DNA from: Aggregicoccus sp. 17bor-14
Lineage (GTDB): Bacteria; Myxococcota; Myxococcia; Myxococcales; Myxococcaceae
Direction of reading: 5' to 3'
Assembly (NCBI RefSeq): GCF_009659535.1
Contig: NZ_VJZZ01000004.1
Coordinates: 310,001 to 374,000, forward strand
Length of the DNA stretch: 64,000 nucleotides
The translations under genes were made by a program, and so were the position numbers. Each line of letters begins with the position of its first letter. The first letter of the stretch is position 1. The notes under the pieces are model-generated. The model saw nothing but the letters and a program-made list of their open reading frames with translations, was not told the origin of the DNA and ran no database searches. Shown piece by piece: positions 28,760 to 37,123 of the stretch.

Positions 28760-30028
28760 ATGTTTCGTTGGGGTTCAGACGGCCTGGCGCGCAATACCCT
28801 CTGGGCCCTCGCCGGCCAGGGCAGTCGTGTGCTTGTCCAGGGCGCCTACTTCGTGCTCGTTGCCCGGCTCCTCGGAGCCGACGGCTACGGCGCCTTCGCA
28901 GCAGCCACCGCCCTCTTTTCCATCTTCGCGCCCTTCGCCAATTTCGGGGCGGGCAACCTGCTGATCAAGCGGGTTGCGACCGCTCCGGATGACTTCTCTG
29001 CTGCCTGGGGCAGCGCGCTCTCGACCACCGCCACCTACGGGACTGCGCTGACGGTCGCGGTGGCGATCGTGGCTCGCCTCGTCCTTCCGGTCACCGTCCC
29101 CACGTCGCTCATCTTGGCAGTCGCCATCTCCGACCTCCTGTTCGCGCGGATCGCGGAACTCACCAGCCAGGCCTTCCAGGGCGTGGAGCGCATGGGGCGC
29201 ACGGTCTACCTGCAGGTGCTGCTGAACGTGGCGCGACTGATCGGGATCGGCACTCTCGGGATGGTGGTCCGAAGCCCCACCCCGAGCCTCTGGGGTTGGT
29301 TCTACCTCGCTGGTGCCGTGGCCACGGCGGCCTACGGACTGCTCGTCGTGAAACGAGAGCTGGGGCGAGCCCGGTTCGCGGGTCTGGCAGGTTGGAGCGA
29401 GCTGCGGGAGGGCCTCTACTTCTCGACCATCATCTCCGCGCACACGATCAACAACGACATCGACAAGACGCTGCTTGCGCGCTTCTCCACGCTCGACGCA
29501 ACGGGCATCTACGCTTCGGCATACCGCATCATGGACGTCGCGTTCACCCCGATTAGGTCGTTGCTGTACTCGTCGTATGCGCGCTTCTTCAAGCACGGTG
29601 CGGATGGGCTGGCCGGGACGCTCGCGTTCGTGAAGCGACTGCTCCCGGTGGCTTTGGCCGTGAGCGTCGGAATCTTCTGTGCCCTCCTGGTTGGAAGCCC
29701 GCTCATCCCGCACATCCTCGGCCCGCAGTTCGCCACCACGGCGATCACCGTGCGCTGGCTCGCCATCATCCCGGTGTTCAAGACCCTCCATCACCTCGCC
29801 GGTGATGCGCTGTCGGGTGCTGGCTACCAGGGACGCCGAAGCTTCGTTCAGGTCTTGGTTGCCGGGGCAAACGTGGCCTTGAACCTGGTCCTCATCCCGC
29901 GCTTCTCGTGGAAGGGTGCGCTGGTGACGAGCATCATCTGCGATGGGCTGCTGGCCTGTGCGCTGTGGGCCGTCGTCTGGGCGACCCGCCGTCAGACCAA
30001 GGAAGAGCTCCGTCCATGCCCGGCCTAG
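28760..30028 (+). CDS. wzx: Lipid-linked repeat-unit flippase (Wzx family)
   Basis: This 422-aa polytopic membrane protein has about 12 to 14 helices of the MATE/MOP polysaccharide exporter type. It begins NTLWALAGQGSRVLVQGAYFVLVARLLGADGYGAFAAA, a typical Wzx opening, and contains GAGNLLIKRVA and IDKTLLARFSTLDATGIYASAYRI. It moves the undecaprenyl-linked repeat across the inner membrane. Its 3' end overlaps the start of the AsnB-like gene by 13 bp, so translation of the two is coupled. Confidence 0.92.
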   Translation: MFRWGSDGLARNTLWALAGQGSRVLVQGAYFVLVARLLGADGYGAFAAATALFSIFAPFANFGAGNLLIKRVATAPDDFSAAWGSALSTTATYGTALTVAVAIVARLVLPVTVPTSLILAVAISDLLFARIAELTSQAFQGVERMGRTVYLQVLLNVARLIGIGTLGMVVRSPTPSLWGWFYLAGAVATAAYGLLVVKRELGRARFAGLAGWSELREGLYFSTIISAHTINNDIDKTLLARFSTLDATGIYASAYRIMDVAFTPIRSLLYSSYARFFKHGADGLAGTLAFVKRLLPVALAVSVGIFCALLVGSPLIPHILGPQFATTAITVRWLAIIPVFKTLHHLAGDALSGAGYQGRRSFVQVLVAGANVALNLVLIPRFSWKGALVTSIICDGLLACALWAVVWATRRQTKEELRPCPA

Positions 30029-31719
30029 TGGGTTTTGCACAGCGGGATCCTGCGCCGAATGACGAGCTCGTCCTCGGACGCATGCAGGATCTGGTTGCCC
30101 ACCTTCCGCACCACGTTAAGGAAGCCGGCTTCCTCACACCGGCGCTCGCTGTGGCGCGGGTCCACACCGGAGCGATCCAGCTCGAACGCCAGCCGCGGAC
30201 GGTGAGCCACGTCAGGGTCTGGCTGGATGGTGAGCTCTACAACCAGGTGGAGCTGCGCCGCTCGCTCAAGAAGCCTCTGGCTGAGTCAGAGCAAAGCGAT
30301 GCCGATCTTCTCGGCGCCCTGTATCTCGCGGACCCCACCTTCGCCTTCTTGAAGCGGATCGATGGGATCTACGCGGCGGTCCTGCACAATCTCCGCAGTG
30401 GCGCGACCCACCTCGTCACAGATCGCTACGGCCTGCGCCAGCTCTACTGGACGCGGCAGGGGGAGCGGCTCGCCTTCGCGTCCGAGCCCAAAGCCCTCCT
30501 CGCGATTCCCGAGTTCACGCCCCGCATCGACCCGGAGTCGGTCGAGCAGTTCCTGAGAGAGGGGTTCCTGCTGGGAGAGCGCACCTGGTTCTCCGGCGTC
30601 ACGCTGCTCAGGGCAGGCTCGTTCCTGTCATGGGGCCCGGGCATGCAGGAGCCGAGCATCTCCCGGTACTGGGGCTGGGACGACATCCGCCCACTCGGCG
30701 AGGTGCAGACCGAGGATGAGGTCGCCGAAGAGTTGGGAAGTCGCTTCCGTGCTGCCGTTGCCCGGCACTCCCTCCACGAGGGGGGAGTGGGGGTGAGCCT
30801 GAGTGGAGGGCTGGACTCGCGCGCACTCCTGGCTGCGGTCCCCGCAGGTCGCAGCGTGCACACCGTCACCTTCGGTACGCGAGGTTGTGCCGACGACCTC
30901 ATCGCCCGACGAGTCGCGCAGGCCAGGGGCAGCACCCACCACTTCGTCGAGCTGACATCGAAGAACTGGCTCGAGCACCGCCTGGAAGGCGTCTGGTGGA
31001 CCGACGGACAGGCGGATCTGCTCCACATGCATGCGCTGGTCTCCGCGCAGGAGCAGCGCAGCCATTACGCGGTCAACCTCAACGGGTTCCTCGGGGACGC
31101 CGTCCTCGGGGGCTCATACCTCGGTGACAAGCGCTGGACGCTGCCCGAGAAGATCGACCAGCGCGGACGCCGCCTGATCAACGAGGGCACGCGGCTCACG
31201 AACAACTACTTCCACAACCGCCTTCCGTTCTTCGACAACCGGTTGATGGAGCTAGCGTATGCCCTCCCTCGGCCGCTGCTCTCGAACTCCCGGGTCTATC
31301 GGCGGATGCTTCTACGCCACTTCCCCGAGTATTTTCGCTCCATCCCCTGGCAGAACACCGGACTGCCCATTGGCTGGCCCGGGGTCGTCACCCGTCCCTT
31401 GCGCTTCGTCGGGCGCGTTCGGGGCCGCCTCCGTCGGGAACTGGGCCGCATCACGGGGCAGCAGGTGAGTCTGCAGGCCTACACGGACTATCCCACGTGG
31501 ATCCGGCAGGCCCCTGCGCGCGAGCTCTTCGAGCGCCTCTTGGCCCACCCCGAGGCGCTCCACGCGCAGTACGTCTCGGCGGACACGGTTCGCGCTCGCC
31601 TTGCAGCACACTTTGGCGGGGAGGACCACTCCGAGTACCTGTGTCGCGTCGCCACGCTCGAAGTCTGGCTGCAGCAGGTCTATGCCGGCCGATACCGTAA
31701 CGGAAGGCTCGACGCATGA
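30016..31719 (+). CDS. Asparagine-synthase-like amidotransferase lacking the catalytic Cys
   Basis: The 567-aa protein looks like an AsnB-family enzyme: a class II amidotransferase-like domain (residues about 1-190) and a synthase domain with the PP-loop SLSGGLDSRALLAA (SGGLDS at 263-268). The N-terminus is MPGLVGFAQRD; the Cys2 nucleophile of glutaminase domains (MCGI) is replaced by Pro, so glutamine hydrolysis should be lost. An ATP-dependent amide-forming reaction with free ammonia, or another ligase reaction, remains possible. It overlaps wzx by 13 bp and wzy by 4 bp, so it belongs to the polysaccharide pathway. WbpS-type homologues amidate uronic acids in O-antigens, and Ugd here would provide uronic acid. 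I infer, but cannot prove, that role. Confidence 0.85.
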   Translation: MPGLVGFAQRDPAPNDELVLGRMQDLVAHLPHHVKEAGFLTPALAVARVHTGAIQLERQPRTVSHVRVWLDGELYNQVELRRSLKKPLAESEQSDADLLGALYLADPTFAFLKRIDGIYAAVLHNLRSGATHLVTDRYGLRQLYWTRQGERLAFASEPKALLAIPEFTPRIDPESVEQFLREGFLLGERTWFSGVTLLRAGSFLSWGPGMQEPSISRYWGWDDIRPLGEVQTEDEVAEELGSRFRAAVARHSLHEGGVGVSLSGGLDSRALLAAVPAGRSVHTVTFGTRGCADDLIARRVAQARGSTHHFVELTSKNWLEHRLEGVWWTDGQADLLHMHALVSAQEQRSHYAVNLNGFLGDAVLGGSYLGDKRWTLPEKIDQRGRRLINEGTRLTNNYFHNRLPFFDNRLMELAYALPRPLLSNSRVYRRMLLRHFPEYFRSIPWQNTGLPIGWPGVVTRPLRFVGRVRGRLRRELGRITGQQVSLQAYTDYPTWIRQAPARELFERLLAHPEALHAQYVSADTVRARLAAHFGGEDHSEYLCRVATLEVWLQQVYAGRYRNGRLDA

Positions 31720-33044
31720 GGCAGTCTTGGTCCCCACCACACGCCCTGGCCTACGCGCGCGCGCCGCGCTCGACAGCCAGAAGCCTGCTGCGGCGGGCCG
31801 AGCATCTCTTCGTCGTGCTCGTGCTCGTGCTGCTGGGAGAGGCGCTCATCCCGCTCCTCAAGCAGGGTGGATCCTCGCAGGGCAGCGAGGGAGATCCGGT
31901 CCAGATGATGCTCTGGCTCGGCATCTACGGCGTGACCGCCACGTTCGTGGTCCTGCGTTGGCGCACCGTTCGCCGGGGCTTCAGGCGGGGGAAGGCGGTG
32001 CTGGGGCTGACGCTGCTGTCCATTGGCTCGGCGGCCTGGTCTCTCGATGGCTCCTTCACGTTCCGCAAGGCGCTGATCCTCGCGGGGACCACCTTCTTCG
32101 GTGCCTACCTCGCGGGACGCTTCAACGGGAGGGAGCTGCTGCAGCGGCTCTCAGAGGCCCTCGTGCTGAGCCTGCTGCTCAGCGTGGTGTTCGCGCTGTT
32201 CTTGCCCAGCTATGGCATCGACAGGGAGCTGCATGAAGGCGCCTGGCAGGGCGTTTATGCGCAGAAGAACATCCTGGGGCGCATCAGCGTGCTTGCCGCA
32301 TTCACGCTGGCCATCCAGGGGGCCGCGGGCCGCGCGCGTTGGCGCTGGCGAGCCTGCGCGGCGCTCGCGCTGGTGGTGCTCGTGCTCTCGCGGTCGATGA
32401 CCTCGCTGTCGATGGCCGTGTTCCTCGTCCTTCTCACGCCTCTGTACAAGTGCCTCCGCTGGAGGCTGAGCGTACTCGTCCCGGTCCTCGTCCTGAGTGT
32501 CGTCCTCTTGGCCTCTGCCCTGTTGGCACTCGCCATCAACTTCGAGCTGGTGCTCGGAGGAATGGGGCGCGACCTCTCGCTCACCGGCCGTACGGCCATC
32601 TGGCCCTCTGTCTGGGAAGCCATTCAGTTGAGGCCCTGGCTGGGATACGGCTACGGCGCGTTCTGGGCGGGGTTCGGAGGGGCGGTCGATGCCGTCCGCG
32701 AGGCCTCGGGCTGGGAGGTGCGGCACTCACACAACGGGTTCCTCGAGCTCTGGCTCGACGTGGGAGCCGTGGGCCTCGCGCTCTTCGTAGCGGGCCTCCT
32801 GTCGACATTCGTCGACGCGGCGCGGGTAGCGCGCCACGAGCGCTCCGCACAAGGACTGTGGCCCCTGCTGTTCCTGTCTTTCCTGGTCGCGTACAACCTG
32901 ACCGAGACACTGTTTCTGCGACAGAACAACCTGTTCTGGGTTCTCTATGTCGCCGTCTCCTTGGGGGTCGCCGGGCGGAGGAATCGCTGGGTGGAGGCCC
33001 CGCGATTCAACCCGATGCCGCAGCCAGGAGCAGAGCCGCTGTGA
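31716..33044 (+). CDS. wzy: O-antigen ligase/polymerase family protein (Wzy)
   Basis: This 442-aa membrane protein has about 11 helices and the Wzy_C region: a helix pair before and after a loop with GMGRDLSLTGRTAIWPSVWEAI and WLGYGYGAFW..., then HSHNGFLELWLDVGAVGL. The RTxxW and GHGFG-like parts are typical of Wzy/WaaL proteins. In this operon, next to wzx and wzc, it is the polymerase that joins repeat units in the periplasm. The ATG overlaps the upstream stop by four bases, and the stop overlaps the next GTG by four bases. Confidence 0.9.
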   Translation: MRQSWSPPHALAYARAPRSTARSLLRRAEHLFVVLVLVLLGEALIPLLKQGGSSQGSEGDPVQMMLWLGIYGVTATFVVLRWRTVRRGFRRGKAVLGLTLLSIGSAAWSLDGSFTFRKALILAGTTFFGAYLAGRFNGRELLQRLSEALVLSLLLSVVFALFLPSYGIDRELHEGAWQGVYAQKNILGRISVLAAFTLAIQGAAGRARWRWRACAALALVVLVLSRSMTSLSMAVFLVLLTPLYKCLRWRLSVLVPVLVLSVVLLASALLALAINFELVLGGMGRDLSLTGRTAIWPSVWEAIQLRPWLGYGYGAFWAGFGGAVDAVREASGWEVRHSHNGFLELWLDVGAVGLALFVAGLLSTFVDAARVARHERSAQGLWPLLFLSFLVAYNLTETLFLRQNNLFWVLYVAVSLGVAGRRNRWVEAPRFNPMPQPGAEPL

Positions 33045-34195
33045 CCACCCGAGGCAGCACCAGCACGCTGGCGCCGAGGGTGCTGATCTACCGCGACCGC
33101 CTGCTGCCCCCGTCGGAGACGTTCATTCTCCAGCAGGCCGAGGCGCTGCGGCGCTTCACCCCCGTCTATCTCGGGGCCCAGGCCGTGCGGGGGCTCCCGA
33201 CTCCGGCAGAGCGCACCTTCGTGGTCCACCCGCGAGACGAGCGCAGCCTGGCCGGCGTTGCCTTCAGGCTTGTGGGAACCGCCCCCAGGCTATTCCGCGC
33301 GCTCGAGCGCCTTCAGCCCCAGCTCGTGCACGCCCACTTCGGCCCCGACGGGGTTCAAGCGCTGGGCGTAGCCCGTCGGCTCCGTTGCCCCCTCGTCGTC
33401 ACCTTCCACGGCTACGACGTCACGGTTCGCGATGAGTACCTCCAGCAGAGCTACACCCAGCGCAGGTTCCTCCGGTGCAAGTTCCAGCTCGGCGAGCGGG
33501 CAGGACTGCTCGTCGCGATCTCCCGATTCATCCGTTCGGCCATGATCGAGCGCGGCTTTCCGGAGAACAAAATCCGGGTGCACTACATCGGTGTGGACAC
33601 CGAGCGGTTCAAGGCTCGCTCTGGGCAGGAGCGAGAGCCGATCGTCCTGTTCGTCGGTCGATTGGTCGAGAAGAAGGGCTGTGGTCACCTGATTCGCGCG
33701 ATGGCGAGGGTCCAGGCCCGACTCCCGGCTGTAGAGCTCGTGGTCATTGGAGACGGACCCTTGCGGCAGGAGTTGGAGGCCCAGGCCCGTACGCTCGGCC
33801 TGCGGCATCGCTTTCTGGGCGTCCAGGCTCCTGAGAATGTCCAGGCATGGTTGGAGCGCGCGCGCGTATTCAGCGTGCCGAGCATCGTCGGCAGCTCGGG
33901 GGATGCCGAGGGGCTCGGCATCGTCTTCCTCGAGGCCCAGGCGATGGGTGTGCCCGTCGTAAGCTTCGATACAGGAGGGATCTCGGAGGCGGTCAAGCAC
34001 GAGCGGACTGGACTGCTGGCCCCTGCCCACGACGACGAGCTCCTTGCGGAGTACCTCTGCCGGCTGCTCCAGGACGACGCGATGTGGCGTGCGTTCTCGG
34101 TTGCAGGCAGGCAGCACGTCACCGGGAATTTCGACCTCGCGACGCAGACGCGCCAGCTCGAAGAGCTCTACCTTGAAGTGCTCGACAGGGCATGA
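33041..34195 (+). CDS. Glycosyltransferase family 4
   Basis: The GTG at 33041 overlaps the wzy stop (GTGA) and follows CCAGGAGC. The 384-aa GT-B enzyme has VHAHFGPDGVQALGVARRL and TFHGYDVT in its N-terminal domain, and VLFVGRLVEKKGCGHLIRAMA, VVIGDGPLRQELE, and the donor-binding SSGDAEGLGIVFLEAQAMGVPVVSFDTGGISEAV (GT4 E-x7-E motif) in the C-terminal domain. Its opening (RVLIYRDRLLPPSETFILQQAEALRRF) resembles colanic acid WcaL-type enzymes. It adds one sugar of the repeat on the cytoplasmic face of the membrane. Confidence 0.92.
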   Translation: MTTRGSTSTLAPRVLIYRDRLLPPSETFILQQAEALRRFTPVYLGAQAVRGLPTPAERTFVVHPRDERSLAGVAFRLVGTAPRLFRALERLQPQLVHAHFGPDGVQALGVARRLRCPLVVTFHGYDVTVRDEYLQQSYTQRRFLRCKFQLGERAGLLVAISRFIRSAMIERGFPENKIRVHYIGVDTERFKARSGQEREPIVLFVGRLVEKKGCGHLIRAMARVQARLPAVELVVIGDGPLRQELEAQARTLGLRHRFLGVQAPENVQAWLERARVFSVPSIVGSSGDAEGLGIVFLEAQAMGVPVVSFDTGGISEAVKHERTGLLAPAHDDELLAEYLCRLLQDDAMWRAFSVAGRQHVTGNFDLATQTRQLEELYLEVLDRA

Positions 34196-34287
34196 GTTAC
34201 GAGGCAACAGCGTGAAGAGGAACCTCTTCCTCGCCCGCACCTGACGTTCCCCACTGCTCACGCGCCCTGAAGCAACCACGGAATCTC

Positions 34288-35253
34288 ATGCGCTCTCCCT
34301 CTCTGGTCTCGGTCGTGATTCCGACCCGCAACCGCCACAGCCTCGTCGTGAGGGCCGTGCAGAGTGTGCTGGCCCAGAGCCACCCGGCGGTGGAGGCCAT
34401 CGTCGTCGTGGACGGCCCCGATTCGGCAACGCAGCAGGCCCTGGGGCAAATCGAGGATCCCCGGCTGCGTACGAAGGTGCTCGACCAGTCCGTAGGCGGG
34501 GCTCAGGCGCGCAACGCGGGCGTGGACATGGCACAGGGTGAGTGGATCGCGTTCCTGGACGACGACGACGAGTGGATGCCGACGAAGCTGGAGCGGCAGC
34601 TGCTGCTCGCGTCCCAGATGGATTGCAGAAGGCCGGTCGTTTCCTGCCAGGTGATTGCCCGCAGCCCCACCGGCGACCAAGTCTGGCCTCGTCGCAAGCC
34701 GGAGCCGGGAGAGCCCATCAGCGAGTACCTGCTCGCGCGCCGCAGCTTCACGCAAGGCGAGGGACTGCTTCAGACATCCACCCTGCTGATTCCCCGCGTG
34801 CTGCTTCAGAAGGTGCCGTTCCGCGTGGGTCTGCGCAGGCATCAAGATTGGGACTGGATGTTGCGCGCGGCACGAGAGCCAGGCGTCGGGATCGACCTGG
34901 TCATGGAGCCGCTCGCGATCTGGCACATCGAGGAGCGACGGGCGACCGTCAGCCAGGGCAGCAACTGGAAGTACTCGCTCGAGTGGATCTCGAACAACCG
35001 CGAGCTCGTCACGCCGTGGGCATTTGCCGCGTTCGTCCTCACCCAGGTCGGATCCTTTGCCGCTCGTGAGCGGGCTTGGTCGTCGTTCTGGTCGCTCCTG
35101 CGGACAGCCTCCAAGCACGGATCCCCGCGGCCCATCGACCTCGCGCTCTACCTCACCTGGTGGGTGGCGCCACAGCCACTCCGTCGGTCGCTGCGGGATG
35201 CCGCGCTCCGCCTCAAGGAACGCGCCCTTCCCTCCCGCCCTCGTCGGTCGTGA
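34288..35253 (+). CDS. Glycosyltransferase family 2
   Basis: This is a 321-aa GT-A enzyme. It has SVVIPTRNRHSLVVRAVQSVL, VDGPDSATQQAL, GGAQARNAGVDMAQGEWIAFLDDDDEW (DDD metal/nucleotide site) and a later RHQDWDWMLR (ED-type base region). No membrane span was seen. A 92-bp gap separates it from the GT4 gene, the largest break within the glycosyltransferase run, so the reading may depend on the same message or a weak promoter there. It probably adds a sugar to the repeat unit; the donor is unknown. Confidence 0.9.
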   Translation: MRSPSLVSVVIPTRNRHSLVVRAVQSVLAQSHPAVEAIVVVDGPDSATQQALGQIEDPRLRTKVLDQSVGGAQARNAGVDMAQGEWIAFLDDDDEWMPTKLERQLLLASQMDCRRPVVSCQVIARSPTGDQVWPRRKPEPGEPISEYLLARRSFTQGEGLLQTSTLLIPRVLLQKVPFRVGLRRHQDWDWMLRAAREPGVGIDLVMEPLAIWHIEERRATVSQGSNWKYSLEWISNNRELVTPWAFAAFVLTQVGSFAARERAWSSFWSLLRTASKHGSPRPIDLALYLTWWVAPQPLRRSLRDAALRLKERALPSRPRRS

Positions 35254-35262
35254 CACACGCCC

Positions 35263-36270
35263 ATGCCACAGCTCACCATCGGTCTGCCTGTCTTCAACGC
35301 GATGCCGTACCTGGCCGAGACGGTTCGGAGCCTGCTCGGCCAGTCGTTCCGGGATTTCGAACTGCTTGCCATCGACGATGGATCCACCGACGGCAGTGGT
35401 GAGTTCCTGTCCAAGATCGAAGACCCGAGGATTCGGCTCATCCGCCAACCGAACCGTGGCCTCACGGGCACGCTGAATCGGATGCTCGAGGAGGCACGCA
35501 CTCCCTGGCTCGTTCGCCACGACGCAGACGACGTGGCCTACCCGCAGCGGCTTCAGCGCATCATGGAAGCGATCACGTCCCGGCCGGACTCCGGGATGTT
35601 CTATTCGCCGGCGGACTACACCGGCGCGGGGAGGAGCCTCGGAACCTTCCGCACTTCGCGCGGCAGCCCCGCGCAGCTCACGCTGGCAACCCGGGCGGGC
35701 TACCTGCTTGCGATCTGCCACCCCACGGTAACCCTGAATGTGAAGAAGACGGTGGCGCTGGGCGGGTATCGGTTCGACCTGCACATCGAGGACATCGATC
35801 TGTGGTGGCGGATGGCGCTCCGTCACGAGATCACGCTGATTCCCGAGCCCACAGTCGGCTTCCGCCTCAACACCGGAAGCGTGAGCAGCAGCAACCTGGA
35901 GAGGCAGGAACGGAACATGCTCTTCGTGCAGCACCTGCTGCTCTCCCACCTGTGGCAGCTGTCACCGTCGACGCTCGAGCAGGCGGCGCCGGCGCTCGAC
36001 CGCCTGATGGATCCGAAGAAGCTTCTTTTCCGTCGCCATCTGCGGGCGGCGGGAATGGCGATGGGCGAGCGCGCCTATGGGAAGGCGCTCCTGAACGGCG
36101 GGCTCGCGGCCGTGAAGACGCCCACCTATCTGCTCAAGCGGCTCGCCTACGGACGAGGTGAGGACGCGTCAATGGCCGTCAATGGCGTGTCTCCCCTCGA
36201 GTTCGCGGCCATCTCGGAGAAGCTCTGGCCGAGCCGGGGAGCGTCGGCCATGCCGGAGGCACGGCGATGA
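35263..36270 (+). CDS. Glycosyltransferase family 2
   Basis: The 335-aa protein starts MPQLTIGLPVFNAMPYLAETVRSLLGQSF and has the GT-A motifs IDDGSTDGSGEFL, NRMLEEARTPWLVRHDADDVA (DxD) and LHIEDIDLWWRMAL. It begins 10 bp after the preceding GT2 gene and its stop overlaps the next start by four bases. It has similar organisation to CpsI/WcaA-type transferases and no membrane segment. The sugar it transfers is not known. Confidence 0.91.
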   Translation: MPQLTIGLPVFNAMPYLAETVRSLLGQSFRDFELLAIDDGSTDGSGEFLSKIEDPRIRLIRQPNRGLTGTLNRMLEEARTPWLVRHDADDVAYPQRLQRIMEAITSRPDSGMFYSPADYTGAGRSLGTFRTSRGSPAQLTLATRAGYLLAICHPTVTLNVKKTVALGGYRFDLHIEDIDLWWRMALRHEITLIPEPTVGFRLNTGSVSSSNLERQERNMLFVQHLLLSHLWQLSPSTLEQAAPALDRLMDPKKLLFRRHLRAAGMAMGERAYGKALLNGGLAAVKTPTYLLKRLAYGRGEDASMAVNGVSPLEFAAISEKLWPSRGASAMPEARR

Positions 36271-37100
36271 GCAACGTGACCATCGATGTCGCCGGCGTGC
36301 GGGTTCAGGCGCTCGAGCGAGGGCACCTCCTGGCGTTGCCCGCGCTGCTGTCAGATGTGCGGGGACAAATCGTGGTGGGTCATCACAACCTGCACAGCAT
36401 CTACCTCTTCCACCGGGATCCCGCGATGCGCGCCTTCTACGAGACAGCGCGCCTCGTTCACATCGACGGAATGCCCCTCGTCTGGATGGGGAAGGTGGCG
36501 GGCTATCCCGTCGGGCGCCAACACCGACACACGAGCCTCGACTGGATTGTGCCGTTCTTGCGGCAATGCGCGGAGCACCGACGCAGCGTGTTCTTCGTAG
36601 GCTCTAAGCCTGGGGTCGCCGAGCGCGCCGTTGAAGCGTTCCGCGCGGACGTGCCAGACCTTGTCGCGCACACCCATCACGGCTACTTCGATGACAGCGT
36701 GGACTCGGCCGAGAGCGCCGAGCTGATCCGCCTGATCAACGCCTCGGGAGCCGACGTGCTGCTGGTCGGAATGGGGATGCCACGCCAGGAGCGATGGGTC
36801 GCCCAGAATGCCCACCGGATCAACACCAAGTTGATCTGGACCCTCGGCGCCTTCATGGACTACTTCGCCGGCGAGATTTCCACGCCGCCTCGTTGGATGG
36901 GGGCCCTCGGGCTGGAGTGGCTCGGAAGGCTTCTCGCCGAGCCCAAGCGCCTCGGCAGCCGCTACCTGGTCGAGCCTTGGTCCGTGCTCGCCCACTTCGC
37001 TGCGGGGATGGTGCGCACGGAGCGGTCAGCCGCGGCCGCGCGCAGCGCGACCGACGAGGCGCTGGTGGCGCAGCTCGCGCAATACACGCGGACGCCGTAG
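36267..37100 (+). CDS. WecG/TagA/CpsF-family glycosyltransferase (GT26)
   Basis: The 277-aa protein has the family features: IVVGHHNLHSIYLFHRDPAMRAFYETARLVHIDGMPLVWMGK (acceptor site with the conserved Asp), RRSVFFVGSKPGVAE, DVLLVGMGMPRQERWVAQNA and GAFMDYFAGEISTPPRWMGALGLEWLGRLLAEPKRLGSRYL. GT26 enzymes commonly add ManNAc or its uronic acid form to an undecaprenyl-linked sugar, which fits the presence of ugd, but the donor is not proven. It is the last gene of the rightward run and converges with the GH10 gene 23 bp away. Confidence 0.93.
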   Translation: MSNVTIDVAGVRVQALERGHLLALPALLSDVRGQIVVGHHNLHSIYLFHRDPAMRAFYETARLVHIDGMPLVWMGKVAGYPVGRQHRHTSLDWIVPFLRQCAEHRRSVFFVGSKPGVAERAVEAFRADVPDLVAHTHHGYFDDSVDSAESAELIRLINASGADVLLVGMGMPRQERWVAQNAHRINTKLIWTLGAFMDYFAGEISTPPRWMGALGLEWLGRLLAEPKRLGSRYLVEPWSVLAHFAAGMVRTERSAAAARSATDEALVAQLAQYTRTP

Positions 37101-37123
37101 CGGACGCCCGTGTGGCGGGTCGC

